Positions 9,203-17,977 of a stretch of 64,000 nt of DNA are shown one piece after another. Every line of letters begins with the position of its first letter. The stretch's first letter is position 1. Below the pieces are notes generated by a model. It saw nothing but the letters and a program-made list of their open reading frames with translations. It did not search any database and had not been told where the DNA came from. The position numbers were made by a program, and so were the translations under genes. Source of the DNA: Sphingobacteriales bacterium (GTDB taxonomy: Bacteria > Bacteroidota > Bacteroidia > Chitinophagales > Chitinophagaceae); NCBI GenBank assembly GCA_016708305.1, contig JADJGB010000008.1, forward strand, positions 1,736,001-1,800,000, read 5' to 3'.

Positions 9203-10158
9203 TTATTTTGAAATGATGTATTGATGCTCCTTCTTGCTCCACGAAACATTCAAGATTAAAGCAATATTTTCCACAATTTGCTCAGGGTTTCGGTTCCAAG
9301 AAAGTAAGTACTGGTTATTTTTTTCTCCTTAATATTTGGAGACATTTTTATTTCTATATTATATAGACTTTCTAGTATGTGTGACAGACTGTCTATGCGT
9401 ATGTCTTTTACCTTTAGTGTTTGAGATTGCAAAATGGCTTCAATATCTGCCTTCATATTTTCCAAATATAAGGATTGGGTCTTATTATCTTTTATGATTT
9501 TTTGTTTAGCAGTTGCTGTTATTGATTGTCCATTATGGATAGCCCTTACTTTGCCTTTATGAACAAAAACAGTATTAAATTCACTCCCTTGTTTAATAGT
9601 AAAGGATGTGCCTAACACTTCAACAATCAAATCGTTGGAATGAACTATAAAGGGCTTGTCAGGATTTTTTGAAATATCGAAAAAGGCATTTCCCTTAAGA
9701 GTTACAGTTCGTGTCTTTTTATAAAAATCCGGATCCAAGGTTAATGTTGTTTTTGGAAACAATATGATATTGCTTTTGTCCTTTAATGTAATTCTTTTCT
9801 GTGATTCACTCGCGGTAAATTGTTCGTGTTTTTTTGATTTGTTAAAATAAAGTGGAAGTAAAATAATAAATGCCAAAATTGCAGCAGCAGCGCCAAGTTG
9901 CCACCAAATGGATGATAGCGCCTTCGTTTTTTGCGATGGCTCAAAGTGTGACAAATTAATTTCAGATTGTATTTTTTCCCAGGCCTTGTTTTTATCATAC
10001 AATCTGAAAACAGAATTTTGTTTTGAATTTTTCCACAAAAAAACGATATCCTCAAATGTTTTTAAATGTGATGGATGAGCATTAATCCAGCGCTCTACTT
10101 CTTTTTTTTCGGAATCGCTCAACGACTTTTCATAATATGCTATCAATTCATGTTCCAT
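9203..10158 (-). CDS. FecR-family anti-sigma factor, with a frameshift near its C-terminus
   Basis: Order: a cytoplasmic helical anti-sigma region (residues 1-80, MEHELIAYYEKSLSDSEKKE); one membrane helix (about 86-106, LGAAAAILAFIILLPLYF); a periplasmic FecR beta domain (about 115-205, with GNAFFDISKNPDKPF and LGTSFTI); and the STN-like DUF4974 domain at the C-terminus. As written, the frame ends after TETLSKLWKILL. One missing base near 9270 restores QIVENIALILNVSWSKK and a stop at 9203, the usual DUF4974 ending (318 residues). It would hold the adjacent ECF sigma at the membrane until the STN protein signals. ATG is 5 nt from the sigma stop. Confidence 0.88.
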
Positions 10159-10163
10159 GGGTA

Positions 10164-10703
10164 TTATAAATTGATAAGTTTAATAATGAATAAAAAAAAC
10201 AGACTTACTAGGTATTCAGCCAAACCCAATAGTAATATTCTTAATGCCTTTGACATGTGGTTCTCTACCGTTTTTTCAGAAATCTTCAAGGTGGCAGCAA
10301 CTTCTTTATAGCTATAACCCTGTTGTCGGCATAAATAAAAGACAGTACCGCATTTTTCAGGTAGTTGTTGAATCAGCTGGTGCATTTTTTGTTGTAATTC
10401 TCTGTGCTCTGCAGGGTTGTTGTTTTCACTTGTACCTTCTGAATTTATTGCAAATTGGGTATAGGTGGCCTGCACTCCATTGTGCTTTATTTGATTAAGA
10501 CACTCATTTCTTATGGCTGTAAACAAATATGCTTTTACGGTATCCATTTTTACAGTTTCCCGATTTTGCCATAGTTTAATAAATATATTTTGAACAATAT
10601 CTTCCACAAAAGTTTCCACTTTGAGGATAGAATTGGCATACCCATATAACGCTTCATAATGAAGGTCAAAAACATCTTTATATTGACCACTGTCCAAAGC
10701 CAT
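10164..10703 (-). CDS. RNA polymerase ECF sigma factor (FecI-like)
   Basis: 179 residues. Region 2 is at about 10-80 (FDLHYEALYGYANSIL ... VEDIVQNIFIKLWQNR) and region 4 at about 110-165 (LPEKCGTVFYLCRQQGYSYKEVAATLKISEKTVENHMSKAL), the Bacteroidota sigma-70 family 1 pattern. It directs polymerase to target promoters when released by its anti-sigma. First gene of the operon with fecR (5 nt apart), the STN-repeat protein, the second repeat protein and the GIN lipoprotein. The C-terminal tail is hydrophobic (about 158-176), somewhat unusual for a soluble sigma. Confidence 0.93.
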   Translation of the reverse strand: MALDSGQYKDVFDLHYEALYGYANSILKVETFVEDIVQNIFIKLWQNRETVKMDTVKAYLFTAIRNECLNQIKHNGVQATYTQFAINSEGTSENNNPAEHRELQQKMHQLIQQLPEKCGTVFYLCRQQGYSYKEVAATLKISEKTVENHMSKALRILLLGLAEYLVSLFFLFIIKLINL

Positions 10704-10712
10704 CTGATTTTA

Positions 10713-10742
10713 CAAAAATACCGTTCTTATTTACAATACAAC
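10713..10742 (-). promoter_or_regulatory. Promoter of the sigma/FecR operon
   Basis: The minus strand shows a -7 box TATTTTTG (10713-10720, TAnnTTTG consensus) and a -33-like GTTG (10739-10742) with 18 nt between. It ends 9 nt from the sigma ATG. This looks like a housekeeping Bacteroidota promoter, meaning basal expression of the sensing operon. Confidence 0.5.
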
Positions 10743-10860
10743 TTAAAGTACTTTTACCCCTATTAAATGAGCATATTTTTTAAAAATCCTTTTTTCTTAA
10801 TTGGTATGAAACAACATTGCCTCATAGAGTATAAAAATCTTTTGGATATTCTTTGAAGAT

Positions 10861-10935
10861 CAAAAGCCGGAGAACATAATTCATCGCGAGGCTTTGAGGA
10901 AGATATATGGGGAGTTAACTGAACTCGGGGTTCAT
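10861..10935. repeat. 75-bp repeat copy B, at the serpin 3' end
   Basis: Matches 3601-3677 with 5 mismatches and one 2-nt gap. The last 21 nt are the final codons and stop of the serpin gene; the remaining 54 nt are its 3' flank. Conservation across the noncoding part suggests recent duplication of the block rather than coding constraint. The rest of the 10704-10914 interval contains only the sigma operon promoter. Confidence 0.8.
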
Positions 10936-12162
10936 GATTTTGCCCATAAATAAAATGGTATTGGATGTTTTCTCGCTGATGATGATGGCAAACGGGCGAT
11001 CACAAATAAACTTAGGAGTAGAACCTGGCCCTACGGATGTGAGACCTACTCCAATAGTGGTTACTGCTGCTGCTTCTGTACCTTCCTCATCAAGAGCTAC
11101 AAAAGTATTTTGTTTTACAAAACTCACATAAATATTTCCTGGTTTGCTGATGCCGGTGAGTTCTGCCGAATCAGTGAAAGCTTTCTTCATTCCCAGAGTA
11201 CCCATAGTTTTGTTTAGCATAAACTCTTGTTCTAATTTGAATTTCGGAAGACCGACAATTACTTTACCATTGTGTAAACCATTTTGTAACTGATTCCATT
11301 TTGCAAAGTCGAAATTATCCATGATGCTTTCAATAGTGTTTCCTTCATTAGGAAGAATGATAGTAGCTCTGAATTGCTTGTTTCCATAAGGCAATTGCAA
11401 GGCTGCAAAATCATTACCGACAAAATAATCGAAATTGTCGGTTTTGTTCATCATTTTTACGGTTTTGGTACTGCCTCCCTGCAAATTAAAAACCTGATCT
11501 TTAGTATCGCTTTTATCAAACTTATTGGTCCAGTCGCCTTTAAAATAAAGTGCATTCATTAAAAACATGACATCTTCAGGATTAATGGTTGAAAGCACTT
11601 TCTTTATTTTTTGATTGGTATTGTCGGCAGCCCACTGGTTAATGGTGTTTACGTCTGATGGTACAAAAGGCAGCCCCGTAACTTTTGCCTTGAAAGAATT
11701 CTTCATTGTGTTTAAAAAATCTGCTTCCACCGGAAAACTGTTTCTGTACCATATAGAATTGGCCAATGCCAACTGAACCTTAGGGTCTGCTTTTGGTAGT
11801 TCGTTCAATAGTTTTGTATAAGTCGCATTTAAATCTTCCTGTGAAAGGCTTGAGGCGTGTATGGCCTGCATAATCTCAGCTTTGGTAGTAGCAGTAGCGC
11901 CATTTGCCAACATCCCCAGCGCTATATGAAGGCTGAGTGGAGATACAAAAGTATTTTTTCCTGAATACTCAGGATCTTTTTGTACTGTTTTGAAAAAATC
12001 GAATGAAAACTCAGAAATCGAATTAGCAACCGGGGCAGCAATGCTGATAGATTTTTGAATTGCCTCGGGATTGTTTTCACCCTCCGGAACACTTTTTTTG
12101 GCACAGCTATAAAAGAAACTTCCCAAAGCTGCAATGAAGAGGATAGAATAAAAATGTTTCAT
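10915..12162 (-). CDS. Serpin-family protease inhibitor, predicted lipoprotein
   Basis: 415 residues. An N-terminal signal sequence ends at FFYSC (Cys 20), so export as a lipoprotein is likely. The serpin fold is clear: NTFVSPLSLHIALGMLANGA, FLMNALYFKGDW, and LPKFKLEQEF. The reactive-centre-loop hinge EEGTEAAAVTTIGV has the small Ala residues needed for loop insertion, so it is likely inhibitory, and the C-terminus PFAIIISEKTSNTILFMGK is typical. It probably protects the cell surface from serine or cysteine proteases; the target cannot be predicted. Its 3' end is duplicated at 3601-3677. Confidence 0.93.
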   Translation of the reverse strand: MKHFYSILFIAALGSFFYSCAKKSVPEGENNPEAIQKSISIAAPVANSISEFSFDFFKTVQKDPEYSGKNTFVSPLSLHIALGMLANGATATTKAEIMQAIHASSLSQEDLNATYTKLLNELPKADPKVQLALANSIWYRNSFPVEADFLNTMKNSFKAKVTGLPFVPSDVNTINQWAADNTNQKIKKVLSTINPEDVMFLMNALYFKGDWTNKFDKSDTKDQVFNLQGGSTKTVKMMNKTDNFDYFVGNDFAALQLPYGNKQFRATIILPNEGNTIESIMDNFDFAKWNQLQNGLHNGKVIVGLPKFKLEQEFMLNKTMGTLGMKKAFTDSAELTGISKPGNIYVSFVKQNTFVALDEEGTEAAAVTTIGVGLTSVGPGSTPKFICDRPFAIIISEKTSNTILFMGKIMNPEFS

Positions 12163-12309
12163 GACGTTAATTTTTGTTATAACTATTTTATAGATATAGA
12201 CGTAATAATCTGCATTTTCGCAACAGGTTTATATTATTTTTTTGAAAGAAAATTCAAAATTGTAAAGCACAAATAGTTAGCCAAACAACAGGCTGTCTTG
12301 GCTCACAAT

Positions 12310-14512
12310 TTATCCAAATGCAGTAATCAAAGCTGTCACCCTTAGTTTAGCCTTTGAAAGTTCTTTTGTTTGTTCGTTGATAAAGGGGTTGTCTTCCAGC
12401 CGGCCTACCACATTTCCCATTTCTTCGGCATTATTGTACACCATTTTTCTATATGGATTTTTATAATCTTTTGCCTTTGATTCGACAATGTTTTTTACCA
12501 TCCATTCCTTGATTGTCAAATATTCACTAAACAGATGAATTAAAAATTCAGGGGTGAAATCCTTTTTGTCTATTTTGTAAATGTCTAATAATGAGGCAAT
12601 TGCATGATTTGCTTTATTGATTAAGTAGGCTGCTGATTGGCGTGCATAGAAATTATGCACATCATTCCATCCGATTATTTTACCTTCTTTGATATACTTT
12701 ATCAAATCGTTGAAATCATCCTCTGGAATTAATTGCCCTCCAATATTCATCCAGCTTTTCCTTATCACATCTGCCGAAAGTTGATTCATCAATGCTTCAA
12801 ACGAAGTTATGTGCTGATTATCAATGAGTTGTATTATTTGTGAGGAGCCATAGAAAACGATTAGTTTTTTATAAACATTATAGGCTTGTTGTACTTTAAC
12901 GATTTGAACAGGTCGTTGTGTGTTCTCAAATCCGCCGGCCACAATATCCAATTGAGCTACCGGCGGAGACTCGTTTTCCAGAAGCGATTCACCTTTTTGC
13001 ACAAAATCATCATCGCTTCCGGGCATTTTATTTTTCTGGTAAAAAGCCTTTCCGGTAAACAGTTTCAACAGATGGAGCGCCGAAAATATTTCGTTAATTG
13101 TATCTGGTGCCAAAAAATCGTATTCCAGCAATTGGGTTTTTTGTATTCTATTATCTCTTGCCCTAAATTTTTGTTCGTTTCTGGCTATGGCGTACATATT
13201 ATGCAGCATCCAGTAAGCGGGCATTATTACTAATTTGTCGTTATGAACATCATTGCTTACTAATGAAAAGGGTAGCGAAATATTCAATTCGGCAGGGTAA
13301 TCGCCTTTGGCCAGCATGGTGTAGGAAGCGAATTTCGAATTATGTTTCAGACTTACGCATAATCCCGGCCAGAAACCACGTCCGGCCTGCAGTTCTCCAT
13401 CGGGGCCTCTTGAGTTATGATTAGAACCGATGGTAGCGCCTGCGGCGATATTGCTTTGCCCCATTACCAACGATGCACAAAGGAACGAATTGTTGTGATG
13501 CTGTTCGTGTGCAGGAAAAATGAGTGAGTTCAATACCTCGCAACAGGAAATGGTGGAGTTGTCTCCTAAATAGGAATTAATTAGTCTGGCCCCATACTTC
13601 AGTTGGGAAAATGAACCCAGAATAAAGCGAACTGCCTTCACGCCATAAAACGATCTGCTGCCGTAACCCATAATTCCGTTCACCATTTCGCAGCCTTCGC
13701 CGATTTGAGATTTTGCATCTGCAGATGAGTTGATGGTGAGGTTTTTCAGTTTATTGGCTCCTTTTATGTAGGCATCGGAACCAATTTTTACGTCCTTGAT
13801 GATTTGTGTGTTTTTTATAACCGTTCTTTTACCTACAATGCCATAATAACCCCGTCTGTTGTCAAAAAGCTGCCCTGTAAACGTCTTAAAAGCGTCCATC
13901 AAATCTTTATCTTCCCTGTATTTGCACCACATCCAGGCATCTGCCGGCAACATCCCATCAAAGGGCATTACCTTTCTACCTCCATTTTCGTTGCATAGTT
14001 CCAGCCACACCCGCACATCTTCAGTTTCTCCTTCCTTTATGATGCCATTGCCAAACTTGGTATGCGAGGTACATGACATTTCATTAACATTTGCTATAAT
14101 TACATCATCTTCAATAATATAATAGCTTAAAAAATCTAACGTTTTTCAATACTACATTATTGCCAATATCACAACTGACAATCAGGCAGTTATACAATCC
14201 TACTGCCGTTCTGAACTCGCTGAACTCCAGAAATAGCGGTTCCAGTTTGCCTATTCGCACCAATCCGTAAAAAGTACATCTTTCAATTAAATGGATGTCA
14301 ATCCCTTCTCTTACCAGCACATCCTCCCAGTTGTTGCATCTGTTTCCGTTCGATTTCAGTACTGTGATTTCGGCTGCTGAAAGTGGGCGGTAGTCGGTGG
14401 CAGGGTTTTGCTGAAACCGGAGATAGTATTCATCTTTTCCTTCGGGTAAATATTCTTCGGGGATAAAATTGTATCCCATGTTTTTGATAGGATGTTTTTT
14501 AATAATGTTCAT
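12310..14512 (-). CDS. DUF4954 family protein, with a frameshift
   Basis: The two frames 14512-14111 and 14079-12310 join when one T is removed from a six-base run at 14129-14134, giving an uninterrupted 733-residue protein that passes through LSYYIIEDDVIIANVNEMSC. The length and sequence resemble DUF4954, a large conserved Bacteroidota family of unknown function. The central part carries hexapeptide-like turns (for example VIKNTQIIKDVKIGSDAYIKG and GQSNIAAGATIGSNHNSR) reminiscent of left-handed beta-helix acyltransferases or nucleotidyltransferases, so a sugar-nucleotide or acyltransfer role is possible but unproven. The C-terminal third is helical. No signal peptide; cytoplasmic. Confidence 0.8.
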
Positions 14513-14718
14513 TTAGGAATGGTATGGTTGATGATTTTTAATAGTTTTCTTCAGTTTTATGAAATTTAGGAGCTAAAAATGTTGAAAATGCCTCAATTAT
14601 TGCCTGTTCAATTTTTCAATCAGATTTATAAGGCACCAAAAGTAAGGGTTTTGAAGAAAAATGCGCAAACGTTTGCGCATAAATATTTATAAAATGTTTT
14701 CTGCAATCGTCATCCACA

Positions 14719-15453
14719 TTAATTAAGAACCTTTTTAATTTGCAACAGTTCTACTTCAAAAATTAAGGCTGATGCGGGTGGAATGGCAGGAGGCGCTCCG
14801 TGTAGGCCATAGCCCAATTCGTAGGGGATATAAAATTTAAATTTAGAACCTACATTCATCAGTTGCAGACCTTCTGTCCAGCCCTTGATTACGGCAGAAA
14901 CCGGAATAGTGAGTGGCTTGCCTCCTTCATAAGATTGGTCAAACTCGGTTCCGTCCAGCAATGTACCGCGATAATGACAAATTACCGTATCTTTTGCCGT
15001 AGGTTTAGCGCCTGTGCCGTCCTTTACTACTTCGTATTGCAAACCTGTAGCAGTAGTAAAAACTCCTGATTTAGATTTATTTTTTTCAAAGAAGGCTCGT
15101 TCTTCATCAATGGTTTTTTGCAGTTTTTCTTCTCTTGCTTTGGCAGAATATTCGTTTAGCACGTTTATGGATTCCTCCTCGCTTATGGTAAATGGTTTTT
15201 TATCAAACACATCCTTCATTCCTTTCATCACCAGATTGAAGTTCAGATCGTTCAGGTCTTTGTTGAGAGAGGTGGCAATATTAATACCCAATGAATAGCT
15301 GGCGGAGTCGGACAGGTTTTTGAGGGTGGTTTGGCTTGATGCTACCACAGCCGCAGCCGGTTTTTTGGCAGGCGCTTTTTTTATCGGTTTTTTCTGGGCA
15401 TTGGCGCCGATTGTCAACGTGAATATTAAACTAAAAAGAATAATTTGCTTCAT
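14719..15453 (-). CDS. FKBP-type peptidyl-prolyl cis-trans isomerase, periplasmic
   Basis: 244 residues. Signal peptide MKQIILFSLIFTLTIGANA, then a Lys/Pro/Ala-rich linker (about 21-40), an FKBP N-terminal helical domain (about 45-120), and an FKBP catalytic domain (about 130-244, with HYRGTLLDGTEFDQSYE, GWTEGLQLM, and GYGLHGAPPAIPPASALIF). It would speed folding of exported proteins in the periplasm. It is monocistronic, with its own -7 box upstream. Confidence 0.93.
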   Translation of the reverse strand: MKQIILFSLIFTLTIGANAQKKPIKKAPAKKPAAAVVASSQTTLKNLSDSASYSLGINIATSLNKDLNDLNFNLVMKGMKDVFDKKPFTISEEESINVLNEYSAKAREEKLQKTIDEERAFFEKNKSKSGVFTTATGLQYEVVKDGTGAKPTAKDTVICHYRGTLLDGTEFDQSYEGGKPLTIPVSAVIKGWTEGLQLMNVGSKFKFYIPYELGYGLHGAPPAIPPASALIFEVELLQIKKVLN

Positions 15454-15471
15454 ACAATATTATTAAAGCCG

Positions 15472-15479
15472 CAAATGTA
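15472..15479 (-). promoter_or_regulatory. -7 promoter element upstream of the FKBP gene
   Basis: The minus strand reads TACATTTG, a full match to TAnnTTTG, 18 nt upstream of the FKBP ATG. The -33 region is weak (TTTC rather than TTTG). Confidence 0.45.
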
Positions 15480-15524
15480 AGCCTGATAATGTTATAGAAA
15501 GCCTATTTTTCTTTATTAATTTCC

Positions 15525-16862
15525 TTAATATTCTGCTGTTATTCCAGTATAATTATGCGGGGCGATTTTTAACAACTCTTTTTTAACAGTATCCGAAACG
15601 TTGAGTTTTTTGATGAACTGATGTATGGATTCTTTAGTAATACCTTCTTTTCCTCTGGTAAGTTCTTTTAATGCCTCGTAAGGATTAGGATAGTTTTCGC
15701 GGCGCAGGATGGTTTGAACAGCTTCTGCCACCACTGCCCAGTTGTTGTTCAGGTCTTCTTTCAGTTTCGACTCGTGTAAAATTAATTTGCCTAACCCTTT
15801 CTCTATGCTTTTTATGGCAATAATCGTATGTGCTACCGGTACGCCGATATTTCTCAACACTGTACTATCGGTAAGGTCTCTTTGCAGGCGACTGACTGGC
15901 AGTTTTGAAGAAAGGTGCTCCAGCAGCGAATTGGCAATACCCAGATTACCCTCTGCGTTTTCAAAATCAATCGGATTTACCTTATGCGGCATTGCCGAAG
16001 AGCCCACCTCGCCGTCTTTGGTTTTTTGTTTAAAATAATCAATACGGATGTACGTCCACACATCACGACAAAAATCAATAAGTATGTTGTTGAGTCGTTT
16101 AATATTGTCAAAATGTGCCGCCAGATTATCATAATGCTCAATCTGTGTGGTAAACTGCATTCTTTGCAGACCTAAAACATCGGCTACAAAATTATTTGCA
16201 AACCTGATCCAGTCGGTTTTAGGAAAAGCCACGTGGTGCGCATTGAAGTTTCCGGTGGCACCGCCAAATTTTGCAGTATATGGGATAAAAGAAAACAAGT
16301 CAATTTGATTCCGAACACGTTCCACAAATACCATGATTTCCTTTCCAAGCGTAGTAGGGGAGGCCGGTTGGCCATGGGTGCGCGCCAGCATGGAAACATT
16401 TTTCCATCCGGATGCCAGTTGATGAAGGCTGTGTTGCAGATTGATATAGGCCGGAAGTAGCTCATGTTCCATTGCATGCTTCCACAAAAGCGGAATAGCC
16501 GTGTTGTTAACGTCCTGCGAAGTCAGTCCAAAATGAATCCATTCTTTGGCTTCGGGTACATTTGTTTTTTCTAATTCGTTTTTCAGAAAATATTCAACTG
16601 CTTTAACATCGTGATTGGTCGTTTTTTCGATTTCTTTGATTGCTTTGGCATCTGTGAGGTTGAAGTTGCCCATTAATTGTTTCAGGTGTTTTCTTGCTGC
16701 TGCAGGGAGTTTCAGAAATCTTTTATCGGCTAAAAACAAGAGATATTCAATTTCAATGAAAACCCTGTATTTTATTAAGGCATACTCGCTGAAGTATTCC
16801 TGAAGTGGCTGTACCTGTAGTTGATATCTTCCATCAATGGGTGAAATGGCGGTTAATGACAT
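15525..16862 (-). CDS. purB: Adenylosuccinate lyase
   Basis: 445 residues, normal length. Starts MSLTAISPIDGRYQ. It carries the superfamily motifs TSQDVNNTA, the HGQPASPTT segment with catalytic His, and the signature SSAMPHKVNPIDFENAEG. It catalyses two fumarate-releasing steps of purine synthesis (SAICAR to AICAR and adenylosuccinate to AMP). The frame is intact. It stands alone between the FKBP gene and ribE on the minus strand; another purine gene, purK, is at the far end of the window but not linked. Confidence 0.97.
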   Translation of the reverse strand: MSLTAISPIDGRYQLQVQPLQEYFSEYALIKYRVFIEIEYLLFLADKRFLKLPAAARKHLKQLMGNFNLTDAKAIKEIEKTTNHDVKAVEYFLKNELEKTNVPEAKEWIHFGLTSQDVNNTAIPLLWKHAMEHELLPAYINLQHSLHQLASGWKNVSMLARTHGQPASPTTLGKEIMVFVERVRNQIDLFSFIPYTAKFGGATGNFNAHHVAFPKTDWIRFANNFVADVLGLQRMQFTTQIEHYDNLAAHFDNIKRLNNILIDFCRDVWTYIRIDYFKQKTKDGEVGSSAMPHKVNPIDFENAEGNLGIANSLLEHLSSKLPVSRLQRDLTDSTVLRNIGVPVAHTIIAIKSIEKGLGKLILHESKLKEDLNNNWAVVAEAVQTILRRENYPNPYEALKELTRGKEGITKESIHQFIKKLNVSDTVKKELLKIAPHNYTGITAEY

Positions 16863-17006
16863 TTGCGGAGTTTAAAATTTATTTTATACAGTTAATACTC
16901 AATTATATGAGATTAACCCGAAAGCAATTGCAAAATTACCCTGCTTTATGAAATATTCTGTCTAAATATAAAAATTTAAGTTGAGTTATTGCCTTCAAAG
17001 ATTACA

Positions 17007-17600
17007 TCAATTGGCAGCAATTTCATTTTGCCTCAAAATATATTTTCCTATCAAATCAAATTCAATATTAACCCTATCGCCATGTTTTATATATTTAATA
17101 TTGGTATGCTCGTATGTGTAGGGAATGATGGCTACCCTGAATGAATCGCTTTTTACATCAAAAACCGTCAGACTGATGCCATTGAGGCAGATGGAGCCTT
17201 TTTCGATAACCAGTGCGGCAAATTTAGGGTTGTAGCCGAATTCATACTCCCAACTTCCTTCTTTTTCAACAACTATTGTGCAAACTGCGGTATCGTCCAC
17301 ATGACCCTGCACTATGTGACCGTCAATTCTTCCGTTCATCAGCATACATCTTTCCAGATTCACTTCCGAACCCTCGTGAAGCAAGCCCAGATTGCTTTTT
17401 TTCAAGGTTTCTTCAATGGCAGTTACGCGGTGGATGTTGTTTTCCACCCGTTCCACTGTAAGGCACACGCCGTTATGGCTCAGGCTTTGGTCTGTCTTTA
17501 GTTCCTGGCCGATATTGCTTTCAATTTCAAAAGATTTATTGGTGCCGCTTTCAGCAATATTTCGCACAATTCCGATTGTTTCAATGATTCCTGTAAACAT
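17007..17600 (-). CDS. ribE: Riboflavin synthase, alpha chain
   Basis: 197 residues in two homologous beta-barrel halves. The N-terminal half has MFTGIIETIG and SLSHNGVCLTV; the second has GHIVQGHVDDTAVC and GSICLNGISLTV. It dismutates two 6,7-dimethyl-8-ribityllumazine to riboflavin in the cytoplasm. The frame is intact. It is divergent from rpsU across about 125 nt. I see no FMN riboswitch upstream, consistent with a single-gene unit. Confidence 0.96.
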   Translation of the reverse strand: MFTGIIETIGIVRNIAESGTNKSFEIESNIGQELKTDQSLSHNGVCLTVERVENNIHRVTAIEETLKKSNLGLLHEGSEVNLERCMLMNGRIDGHIVQGHVDDTAVCTIVVEKEGSWEYEFGYNPKFAALVIEKGSICLNGISLTVFDVKSDSFRVAIIPYTYEHTNIKYIKHGDRVNIEFDLIGKYILRQNEIAAN

Positions 17601-17655
17601 TTTGTTTATTTATTATATAGTTTTTAAAATATTTTTTCAATTTTTACCCGTTTTT

Positions 17656-17686
17656 TTTGTTAAAAACAATTAATTCTCTATCTTTG
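17656..17686 (+). promoter_or_regulatory. Promoter of rpsU
   Basis: -33 TTTG at 17656-17659 and -7 TATCTTTG at 17679-17686, with 19 nt between, match the Bacteroidota housekeeping consensus TTTG-N19-TAnnTTTG exactly. Transcription would start about 7 nt downstream, placing the strong Shine-Dalgarno of rpsU near the 5' end of the mRNA. Confidence 0.75.
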
Positions 17687-17706
17687 CAACCTCAAAAAAA
17701 CTACCG

Positions 17707-17714
17707 AAGGAGGT
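17707..17714 (+). promoter_or_regulatory. Perfect Shine-Dalgarno site of rpsU
   Basis: AAGGAGGT lies 11 nt before the rpsU ATG. Most genes in this window have no such site, as is normal in Bacteroidota, where the ribosome hides its anti-Shine-Dalgarno. A strong site retained on the bS21 gene fits the autoregulation reported in Flavobacterium johnsoniae, in which ribosomes lacking bS21 expose the anti-Shine-Dalgarno and translate rpsU. Confidence 0.8.
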
Positions 17715-17725
17715 ATATACAAATT

Positions 17726-17923
17726 ATGTTAATTATTGATTCTAAAGACTGCGAAAATATTGATAAGGCTTTAAAAAAGTACAAAAAAAAGTTTGAAAGG
17801 TCAAAAACTTTGTTGCAACTCCGTGAGCGTCAGCACTTTACTAAGCCTTCAGTAAGAAAACGTCATCAACGTTTAAAAGCAGTTTACAAACAGCAGATCG
17901 TAAGTGGAAAAATAGAATTGTAA
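17726..17923 (+). CDS. rpsU: 30S ribosomal protein bS21
   Basis: 65 residues starting MLIIDSKDCENIDKALKKYK, with a basic C-terminal half (KPSVRKRHQRLKAVYKQQ), a typical Bacteroidota bS21. I chose ATG 17726 because of the Shine-Dalgarno at 17707-17714; an upstream in-frame start would place the site inside the coding region. bS21 sits on the 30S platform near the 3' end of 16S rRNA and in this phylum helps hide the anti-Shine-Dalgarno. Followed by a terminator and the Xer recombinase gene. Confidence 0.95.
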   Translation: MLIIDSKDCENIDKALKKYKKKFERSKTLLQLRERQHFTKPSVRKRHQRLKAVYKQQIVSGKIEL

Positions 17924-17950
17924 AGTTTTTTGTTTTTTATATATAATTGT

Positions 17951-17977
17951 AGCTCCAAAATATTTGGAGCTTTTTTT
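17951..17977 (+). terminator. Rho-independent terminator after rpsU
   Basis: Stem AGCTCCAAA / TTTGGAGCT with a 3-nt loop, followed by seven T. The T run ends exactly where the ATG of the recombinase gene starts, so the recombinase is either expressed by read-through or starts from a transcript that is almost leaderless. Confidence 0.85.

Noticed and set aside
17601..17660. FMN riboswitch before ribE
   Set aside because: The upstream region is short, AT-rich and lacks the conserved RFN element; the gene is divergent from rpsU.
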